From: Axinella damicornis | Lineage: Eukaryota; Porifera; Demospongiae; Axinellida; Axinellidae | Length of the DNA: 64,000 bases | Direction of reading: 5' to 3' | NCBI GenBank assembly: GCA_963931865.1 | Contig: OZ007516.1 | Location: forward strand, 3,652,744 to 3,716,743 | Part shown: positions 55,766 through 64,000 of the stretch, in pieces | Layout: every line of letters starts with the position of its first letter | Position numbering within the stretch: the stretch's first letter is position 1 | Notes under the pieces: generated by a model | Told to the model about the DNA's origin: nothing | The model's database searches: none | What the model saw: only the letters and a program-made list of their open reading frames with translations | Position numbers and translations under genes: made by a program

Positions 55766-58700
55766 CTCCCTCCCTCCCTCCCTCCCTCCCTCCCTCCCTC
55801 CCTCCCTCCCTCCCTCCCTCCCTCCCTCCCTCCCTCCCTCCCTCCCTCCCTCCCTCCCTCCCTCCCTCCCTCCCTCCCTCCCTCCCTCCCTCCCTCCCTC
55901 CCTCCCTCCCTCCCTCCCTCCCTCCCTCCCTCCCTCCCTCCCTCCCTCCTCCCTCCCTCCCTCCCTCCCTCCCTCCCCCCCCCCCTCACTCCCTCCCTCC
56001 CTCCCTCCCTCCCTCCCTCCCTCCCTCCCTCCCTCCCTCCCTCCCTCCCTCCCTCCCTCTTCCAGCACAAGTTTATGGAGGAGCCCAGTCCAGTTCCTGT
56101 TTTGGCTAAGGTACGTACATTGGGTGTGACGTGACTGTTGTCAGAGAAAGAATACCTCATCCTATGGCTCAGTTGAATTCCTCCCTGCACCTAACATACA
56201 CACACAGGCACTTGCAGGCTACACACAGGCCCATTTCACTGGTCGACATGACACAGCTGTCACCGACATTCTGAAAGAGCTAACAAGTAAGCCACATGTA
56301 TGCAACTGAAATGACATTAACAATAGGAGCTAGCATTAATAGCAGCTAATAGCATGAGTAACTGGGCAAGTCTTTGAAATTGCACGAGGTGAAGCCTAGT
56401 GCAACGTACCTTGCCCTAGTCTCGGTCCCAGACCCAACCAGCCCCAGCACGGATCGCTTTTAGTATCGCGTGCGGGGAAACGATACACGCGCTGGATAAA
56501 CGGTCTGGGAACAAGACTAACCTTGCCTATGCCAGCACTATTAATCCAATATTTCGCTCACAGCCATGCTGCCTAGTTCCTCTGCCAATATCTGCTCTCC
56601 GCTGTTCCATTCTGTACAACTTTACTTGTCAATATTATGCGCATCTGCTGCTAGAAATGTGCGGAACAATTATTTTTATCGATGTGGATATTGGTCCGGC
56701 AGGAAGTATAGGCAATACACACGCATGCACATTCAGAACGGACCTGGCCCTAATATACCCTAACCATTGCCCTACTTCCTGACGGACCAATAACTACTTT
56801 AGAAATGCTTATGGTAAAATACATTCCAACAAATGTTTTGCTTTGTTCATGATATATAGATATCTTCCAGAAGCTGTCCAACTCAAGTCGCTATGGTGAC
56901 AGGTTGGTGTGTGAGGATGTGCATGTGACCCTGGTGCAGCTGCTCTCCTCACGGGAGCTGGTCCCCCTCCAGTGTGCCCTCTGTGCACTCATCAACATCT
57001 GCAAGAGGTGAAGAGGGGGGAGGGAAGTGGGAGAGGGGGGAGGGGAGGGGGGAATGGGGAGAGGGAAGGGGGAGAGGGGGTAGGTGATTCAAGCTGAGAG
57101 TTTTATACTGCATGTGTTCCAATAGCTGTTTAATTTCCCTCCCCACTACACACGCACCCATACACACGCACATGCGCACACACACGCACACACACTCACG
57201 CACACACACACTCATGATCACACACGCACACAGTCCTCACTCCTGTGTGGTGGTAGGGGACCTCAGCTGTGTGCCAGTGTTGTTGCACATTCTCCAGCAT
57301 TACGACACATCCTCTCGCCACCTTGCCAGTGACCTCCTACTTCTCCTCTCTCATACGCCAGGCGGGAGGGCCCAGGTCAAGGACAGCGATGCACTGCCAC
57401 TGTGCCTGAGGTGAGTGCATGAGTGTGTGTGGAAGGGAGGAGGTGGAGGGGGGGGGGGGAGCACCTGAGGTAGCTAGTGGGGGAGGGGTTGCATATAGGG
57501 GCATCCCCTAACCAGATGGGACCTGCTACATGTAGTTGCTAACAATGTAGAAGTGAAAGGAAAATAGAGTCCTTTACCTTACCTCCGACTTAGGTTGCTG
57601 CACTCAGAGGACCTTCATGTTCTGCACAGAATGGTATGACAACTCCGTATTTTCCTGCATAACTCAGTATATTCCTGCATAACTCAGTATATTCCTGCAT
57701 AACTCTGCGTAACTCAGTATATTCCTGCATAACTCATAACTCAGTATATTCCTGCATAACTCAGTATATTCCATAACTCAGTATATTCCTGCGTAACTCA
57801 GTATATTCCTGCATAACTCAATAAACCCTGTTGCACAGCTCTTGACTAACTTCTTGTCAGTATACTCTGTATGCGTCAGTAATACTTGTGCCCACAGGTG
57901 GGTGTGGTGGAGAGGTTTGCAGAGGACAGTGAACTTCAGGACGAGATCCGACTGCTGGGGGGAGTTCCCCTAGTCTTGGCATTGCTGAGGTCAGTGGTGA
58001 CACGCTGCAGATCATGTAACAAGAGACTTGTTCGCAGGGCGTTCCCACTTCCAGGTGGAAGTGGCCTGGGAATGAGGCAGTGTGATCCAGCCATTAAATT
58101 TGAAAACGTTACATGCTGTACATTTTTTGAGGTGCTGTAGTCACTTGCTGTGGTCACCTGCAGTGAAGAACGCTGTCTGTGTAATATTTGTCCTTTACAG
58201 TAAGAAGTTTTCAAGTGCTGATATGGAGAGATCATCCCAGGACAAGCTGCTGGCGCTGAGAGCAGGTATAGTAAGAATGCCAGCTGTGGTTCCTATGGGG
58301 CGCGAGTGTGTTGTGGTATATATCTTGTACAATCACTCCCACTTGTCTTCTCACTGCCTTGCACACAGTGTGCTGCTCTGCCATTACTCAACTGGCCCTG
58401 AACGACTCCAACACTCATCATCTAGTTCAAGTGAGTCACACTCCAGATTATCATTGCCTGCAGTTGGAGTTAAAATTGACACTCCAAATACTGCCCTTGC
58501 AAGTGATGGGACAGAATCACGTAGACTGTTGAAGTTTCAGAAGTCAGAGTTATGAACTCTGGCATGAAACAGCATTTCATGTGCATGGCAATATTATTGT
58601 CAAATGTATATAGTTTCCAGTATATTACTCACCACTTCATTATAGTAATTTGTTCTCTCCCCCCGCTGCACTGACAGGGCAATGGAGTCTACCTCCTCTC

Positions 58701-61700
58701 CTCCCTCATCCTGCCCCAAACAGAATCCTCAGTCGACCCACAGCTTGGGGAGAACCTCCAGAAATACGCCCTCAGGGCACTCAGGTGCAACTACCTTACG
58801 TACACATATACACCATAAGCATTGATTCAGAGTGTACCGGGTCTCGTTCCCAGACTCTCTTTGCATAGAGGGAGGGGGTCTTGGAACGAGAATGTACATG
58901 TTTCCTGCAAGCTTTGGAGGCAAGCATGTTTCCTGATGGGACATCCAACTTGATGGTAACTTGATGGTAGCAACACATGTACACTACGTAGCTGCCACTT
59001 GCTGTGGAGGGCATCCTGCATGCATAGCCTCATTCCCAGGCCTTCTACACCTCCGGTTTTTGATCGTTTACAGTATGTGTTTACAGTATGCAAAAATACT
59101 GTAAGCGATCAAAATGCCTGGGAATGAGGCTATGCATGTATGCTAGGTATCTTGGGCTAGGAATGAGATATGAAGCTGGGATTTGCACCATTGTGATCAG
59201 CATGAATGGAGCATTCCAATGATGCCTATTTTACTGTTGGTTGAATTTTGACCCCAAAATCATGAAAAACCATGAATTATAGCCTTTGGTCGAGTGCGAT
59301 TTTTGGCATAAATGTGACCGAAATTAAAATTCATTTTAAGGGCATCATTTGAAAGCTCTTTTTATGCTGACCACAATGGCACAATCCCCAGCTTCATATC
59401 TCCCATGCCTAGTGCAACGTTCTTCCAAGTCTCTTCCCGATAGCAATTTAACATCCGTATTACATGTGGCCCAATACCTGCAGGTATCTGTTTAGCATGG
59501 AACGGAATCGGCAGCTGTTCAAGAGAGTGTTTCCACCACACCTGTTTGAGACGTTCATCGATATCGGCCACTATGTCAAAGAACTATCTGCCTATTGCCC
59601 GCTCATGCATATGATAAATACACTACCGGTGAGTGGGTACCGTGTGAGGGTGTGAGGATGTGGTGTGTGTGTGTGTGTGCGTGTGTGTGTGTGTGGTACC
59701 ACTGTCAATACCCTTAAGACATACTATGATCAATCATTGCTATCTTTTGCCCTGCTAGGAGAGTGAACAAGCTGTGATCCAAACCAACATCGAGGCGACC
59801 AATCAGAACAAAGCACCTGCCTACACCATTGGTAACTACGCTGTGTTTGACCTGCTGGGTTCTGGAGCCTTTGGCAGTGTCTACAAGGTAAGTCACATGA
59901 CCTTCAGCCAATCGTGTGCCTCAATCTAGCGCAGTCAAAGTGTTGTGGAAGTACTTTATTAATGTAAGGTTGGGTATAGGGTGTCTTCCCATTTCGTCAA
60001 TTCCCACTTTGTCAATTTCTCACTTTGTCAATTCCCACTTGGTCAATGTTGACGAAGTGGGAATTGACAAAGTGAGAAGTTGACAAAGTGGGAATTGACG
60101 AAGTGAAATTGATGAAGTGGGAATTGACGAAATAGGAATTGACCAAATGGGAATAAACCGGGTATAGTTCTGGGTCTATTATTTGCGTACTATAAACTAG
60201 CCTCATTCCCAGGCCATGTGGAGTACCTCTTTTCTCTATACTCCAGGTGGCCTGGGAACGAGGCTAACTATAAGCAACATGTAATTGTGCATGTACACAC
60301 ATAAAGGAATTTACAAGAGGGAAATGTTGTGTGCTGAGGTGTAGAAGTGATATATACATTGTAGCTGTACAAGTATTTTGCCCAATTCACACATGCGTAA
60401 ACTAGTGTCATGGGGCACGCCTGCACGTCTGAGTGAGCAGCACCTACTGCAAGCAGTCATGCTTGTGTACATAACTTCAAATGTTTTGTTTGTTTGGTTG
60501 TTAGGTGAAGAAGAACCAATCAGACGTCTTCCTAGCAATGAAAGAGGTTTGTGAAGACTATAATAAGTGCATAGCCCATGCATACGTAGCCTGTCACTGG
60601 CAACTTTATGATGTATTCTCCCTCCCTCCCTCCCTCCCTCCCTCCCTCCCTCCCTCCCTCCCTCCCTCCCTCCCGCCCTCCCTCCCTCCCTCCCTCCCTC
60701 CTCCCTCTCCTCCCTCCTCCATTCGACCCTCTCCTCTCTCCTTCCCAGATAAAAGCAACCCACCCATGTCTGGGTACAAATGTTGTTGAGCGAGGCTCAA
60801 GCATTGGTCGGCTGATGAACGAGGTCAACATTATGCGGGAGCAGCTGAGACATCCCAATGTTGTCCACTACCACAAGTGCTTCAGAGAAGGTGCACAGCT
60901 GCAGAGGAGACATGCATAGAACGTAGCTATGTGACTGCCTATGCATTGGGGCAGGGATCGACAGGGATCGGCCCCCCTCCCCTCCTCCCCTCCCCTCCTC
61001 CCCCTCCCCCTCCCCCTCCCCCTCTCCCTCCCCCTCCCCCCTCCCCGTCCCTTTCTCCTTCCCCCCTCCCCCCTCCCCTCACACAAACCCATAATTATAT
61101 GATGCACACATGTTCATGTGTACACACACACACACAGGGGGCCACCTGTATATCATAATGGAGCTGCTGGAGGGGGCACCTCTGAGTGAGCACATCACCT
61201 CACTCCAGGAGAAGGGGCAGCATTTCACTGAACAGAGAATCTGGAAGATCTTCACTCAGGTTTGTTCCTTGAGGGGAGTGCAGTAGGACTATCTAGTTAT
61301 GGAATGAGATACGAGCTTCTCTGATTTCAATTCCCCTCCCACTTACACCCTCCTCCTCACCCACTCCTCCTCATACCCCCTCCTCCTCACCCCCTCCCCT
61401 CACACCATCCTCCTCACACCCTCCTCTTCACACCCCCTCCCCTCACACCATCATTGATCCTCCTCACACCATCCCCTCACACTCTCCCCTCACCCTTGTC
61501 CTCACACCCTCCTCCTTACACCATCACCCCACACCCTCATCCTCCTCACATGTACCCTCCCATCACACCCTCCCCTCACGCCCTCCCTCTCACACCCTCC
61601 CATCACACCCTCCCCTCACGCCCTCCCTCTCACACCCTCCCCCTCACAGCTAGTACTGGCACTCCGCTACATTCACAAGGAGAAGCAAGTCATCCATCGT

Positions 61701-61768
61701 GACCTCACTCCTGCTAACATGATGCTTGGGGAGGGAGACAAACTCACCATCAGTAAGTAGCTCCTCCC

Positions 61769-61806
<38 letters not shown>

Positions 61807-62612
61807 GCACACATAGCCTCGTTCCCAGGCTCCTCCCCAGGAGCCTGGGAATGAGGCTATGCACATACACAATAGGGTACGTTTGTTTATTCTGTGACGC
61901 CGTCTCTCTCCTCTCTCCCACCAGCGGACTTTGGTCTGGCAAAGCAGAAGCAGAGAGAGTTCAGTGTGATGAAGTCAGTGGTGGGGACCATGCTGTACTG
62001 GTGGTGAGTGCACCCCCGCACATCCACGTACTCACACCCTCACACGCCATGTGCGCATGCACTCACACCCTCCGATCACATAGACACCACTTACACCCTA
62101 CTGCTGGTGGTAGTACAATGATGTAGTACCCCTCCCCACTGTCACACACCTCACACACCACCCAGTCCGGAGCTAGTCCAGAACGAACCCTACAATGAGA
62201 AAGCTGATATCTGGGCAGCTGGTTGTATCCTCTACCAGATGGCCACCCTGCATCCTCCCTTCCATTCACCCAACCTCCTTGCGCTAGCCAGGAAGGTCAG
62301 AGGTCTTCCTCCCTCCTTCCCTCCCTCCTCCTCCCCCTAGCTCATCCCCTCAGCTTCCACCCACTCAGCCTCCTCCCCCTCCCTCCCCCTCCTCCCCTCC
62401 CTCCCCCTTTCCCTCCAGATTGCAGAGGTGGAGTATGAGCCTATCGTGAGGGGAGTGTACTCTCCACTGGTGACACAGGTTGTTCAGAGGTGAGGATGGT
62501 GCCAGGTGTACCATGTCACTGTGATCAGTGCAGTGATTCATGCCACATGCAATTCCCACTTCCACTCACACACTCACACAACACATACACTCACCAACAC
62601 ACACACACACAT

Positions 62613-62649
<37 letters not shown>

Positions 62650-63973
62650 TTTAACTGCTGACCCAGGAAAGAGACCTGACAGCGTGCAGGTAATCAACCT
62701 TCACAGCGAAACAGTAGACTGTATTATTCGCACATTATACACTTTCTCCCTCACCTTAGTATCCATGAGTGTGTTCATTGAGCCAGCTATGCAACACCCT
62801 TGAGCCCACTTTGAATTGTCCCACTTTTCATCACCTACTCAGCTTGGCTCACTGCTGGCGGCTCCCCTCATGCAGCAGATGGACCAGCTGGCTCTGCAGA
62901 ATGAGGGACTGGAGAGGAGGCTCGGCAAGGAGAAACAGAGAACCATCAGGTAACTGTGGCCTACTAGAAGCATTGACAAATGCTCCGGGACCAAATGCCA
63001 TTGCCCCCCCCCCCCCCCCAGACACTTCCACAAGGCTGTGTGGAGTGAACAGAGGTACCAGCAACTGCTGTCCACTTCATCTGGTAACCTAGGCAACAGA
63101 GATCACCCTCGGGTACGCGAGAGCTCACCCAACTTCACAGCTCCTCAGTACGCACATGAAGATGCAACCAGAACTAGTGGTTCCGAGCTAACCAGCAACA
63201 CAAAAGGTTTCCCACTTTCTGATGGACCACCACACGTGGAATCACCACACGTACACACGGGATCACCACGCACGGGATCACCACACACGGGATCACCACG
63301 CACGGGATCACCACGCACGGGATCACCACGCACGGGATCACCACACACAGGATCACCACGCACGGGATCACCACGCACGGGATCACCACACACGGGATCA
63401 CCATGCACAGGATCACCACGCACGGGATCACCACGCACAGGATCACTGCATGCGGGAGAAAATTACCCAGACGCAGGTGTAGTCCAGCAGCTCTCTCATG
63501 TGCAGGAGAGGGAGGGAGGGAGTGAGGGAGAGTCGACAGATGGGAGCACGAGTGATACAGAACCACTGCAGAGAAGCAGCGACAGTGTCTTCCTTGACCA
63601 CATACCAGACGAGACGAATAGACTGCAGTACCCTGGCAGTGATGCATATGCATATCCTCACTCTCAGGGGCTTCTCCCGAATTTTGGCAACTTTGCAGAC
63701 ACACCTCCCTTAGCAAGAAGGCTCTCAAAAGAGAACCCACTCACCTCCCGGACAAACACTAATGGTAACGGTGTTAGGATGAGGAGTCAGTCCGATGTGG
63801 TGCTGGGTGTGGGGCAGCTGTCTCTGCTGCAGGCCGGAAGGAGGGACCTGCCACCCTTCGCTGGGAGGAGTCAGTCTGCCTTTGTCGGAGGTCGTGGGCA
63901 ACCATTCGGGTTAGGATCGCTGTCTCCACTCAGTCAAAAGTCAAGGACACCTTCGGGTACATATGTGATGTGA
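53979..63973 (+). CDS. NEK10: NEK10 serine/threonine kinase, 25 exons, intact frame
   Basis: NIMA-related kinase with N-terminal armadillo-type repeats. Exons: 53979-54025, 54145-54211, 54369-54482, 55454-55576, 56066-56110, 56208-56286, 56860-57007, 57234-57410, 57594-57633, 57898-57989, 58201-58265, 58369-58430, 58678-58784, 59484-59628, 59759-59887, 60505-60546, 60749-60890, 61138-61259, 61650-61752, 61925-62003, 62166-62295, 62419-62489, 62647-62689, 62843-62949, 63022-63973. All in phase, 1076 residues (human about 1170). Family signature FSMERNRQLFKRVFPPHLFE; glycine loop GSGAFG (471-476), K493 (LAMKE), HRDLTPAN (D600), DFGLAKQKQ (D618), CPELVQNEPY, EKADIWAAGCILYQMATL. A coiled-coil-like stretch follows (QQMDQLALQNEGLERRLGKE), then an SP-rich tail with 15-bp repeats. 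The final exon could instead splice at a donor near 63957 (TCGG|gtacat) and continue beyond the window. Confidence 0.93.
55736..56061. repeat. Poly-C and (CCCT)n tract in NEK10 intron 4, second allele
   Basis: About 26 C, then about 300 bp of ccct repeats with a c-run interruption near 55975, ending at the exon-5 acceptor. It is about twice the length of the first allele. Confidence 0.93.
57652..57822. repeat. 20-bp tandem repeat in NEK10 intron 9, second allele
   Basis: Units of cctgcataactcagtatatt with shortened and ctgcgtaactc variants. Confidence 0.85.
59026..59132. mobile_element. Hairpin element of R1 repeat, reverse orientation
   Basis: TAGCCTCATTCCCAGGCCTT ... TGCCTGGGAATGAGGCTA with inner pair tttgatcgtttacagtat / atactgtaagcgatcaaa. 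The R1 body in reverse orientation follows to about 59420. Confidence 0.82.
59987..60152. repeat. Inverted array of a 15-bp unit (gtcaattcccacttt)
   Basis: About four units of gtcaattcccacttt run one way to 60048, then about seven units of the complement (aaagtgggaattgac, with variants) run the other way. The centre is ggtcaatgttgac. The array can fold into one long hairpin. It lies in NEK10 intron 15. Confidence 0.88.
60198..60266. mobile_element. TA-flanked hairpin element
   Basis: TAGCCTCATTCCCAGGCCA ... GGCCTGGGAACGAGGCTA with inner pair tggagtac / actccaggt. NEK10 intron 15. Confidence 0.88.
60620..60745. repeat. (CCCT)n tract before NEK10 exon 17
   Basis: About 90 bp of ccct repeats plus cctcctcc sequence serves as the pyrimidine tract for the acceptor at 60749. 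Confidence 0.85.
60970..61080. repeat. C/T-rich tract in NEK10 intron 17
   Basis: cccctcc-type low-complexity sequence. A second such tract (61330-61648, 'cacaccctcc' units of about 10-13 bp) fills NEK10 intron 18. Confidence 0.8.
61814..61859. mobile_element. TA-flanked hairpin element, near perfect
   Basis: TAGCCTCGTTCCCAGGCTCC pairs with GGAGCCTGGGAATGAGGCTA across a few bases. NEK10 intron 19, directly after a (CA)n run at 61769-61802. Confidence 0.9.
63257..63445 (+). repeat. Coding 15-bp minisatellite (GSPRT/GSPHT repeats) in NEK10
   Basis: About 12-13 units of ggatcaccacgcacg, each giving Gly-Ser-Pro-(Arg/His/Cys)-Thr, inside the last NEK10 exon at about residues 838-905. Units are almost identical at DNA level, so expansion is recent and copy number is likely polymorphic. 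Each unit adds an SP site, a possible target of proline-directed kinases. Confidence 0.92.
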
Positions 63974-64000
63974 TTCACTGTAGTATTCGTACTTACTGTA

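Noticed and set aside
55590..56190. ORFs of 160-181 codons of Pro/Leu/Ser or Gly/Arg/Glu
   Set aside because: Direct translations of the (CCCT)n repeat in NEK10 intron 4, plus short read-through into the neighbouring exon.
63174..63740. 188-codon minus-strand ORF rich in Val/Ile/Cys
   Set aside because: Shadow of the GSPRT-coding 15-bp repeat in the last NEK10 exon.

Overview
The window is metazoan nuclear DNA. Every gene is split by many short GT-AG introns, the gene set is animal-specific (TMTC1, GLB1-like, PTER, NEK10), and introns and spacers are full of microsatellites and small palindromic elements. Intron size, repeat density and apparent heterozygosity suggest an early-branching marine invertebrate, plausibly a sponge. 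That assignment is inference.

Layout. 1-6.8 kb: mostly non-coding, with a possible terminal exon (1437-1631, minus) and a weak CUB-like ORF. 6.86-21.6 kb, minus: a TMTC1-like ER membrane/TPR O-mannosyltransferase gene in at least 15 exons; its first intron holds a retrotransposon tail. 21.99-29.31 kb and 31.14-37.15 kb, plus: two tandem 15-exon GH35 beta-galactosidase genes (GLB1L2/L3-like, membrane-anchored), both with intact reading frames and separated by a 1.4-kb 14-bp minisatellite. 38.43-41.90 kb, minus: a PTER-like gene in 4 exons. From 42.06 kb, plus: NEK10, head-to-head with PTER and 159 bp away.

A 200-N gap lies at 47527-47726. Everything from 35946 to 47526 is repeated, in the same order, at 47727-59565. 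Both repeat units end exactly at the gap, so this is best read as two overlapping allelic contigs placed end to end (false duplication). The second unit is intact and carries the complete NEK10 gene (53979-63973, 25 exons, 1076 residues). The first-unit NEK10 is truncated by the gap and has three single-base frameshifts. The likely true gene content is TMTC1, GLB1L-a, GLB1L-b, PTER and NEK10.

The unusual content is structural. A TA-flanked hairpin family (ends TAGYCTCGTTCCCAG / CTGGGAACGAGRCTA) occurs about 27 times. A 665-bp foldback element has a perfect 9-bp target duplication. There is a perfect 128-bp palindrome and a second locus with the same alternating inverted structure. Minisatellites have amplified a splice donor (TMTC1) and a splice acceptor (PTER). 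Both GH35 promoters carry a Maf-type element. The PTER protein has Tyr where the family has its bridging metal-ligand Glu.

No operon or shared pathway links the genes. TMTC1/GLB1L-a and PTER/NEK10 are divergent pairs that may share promoters.
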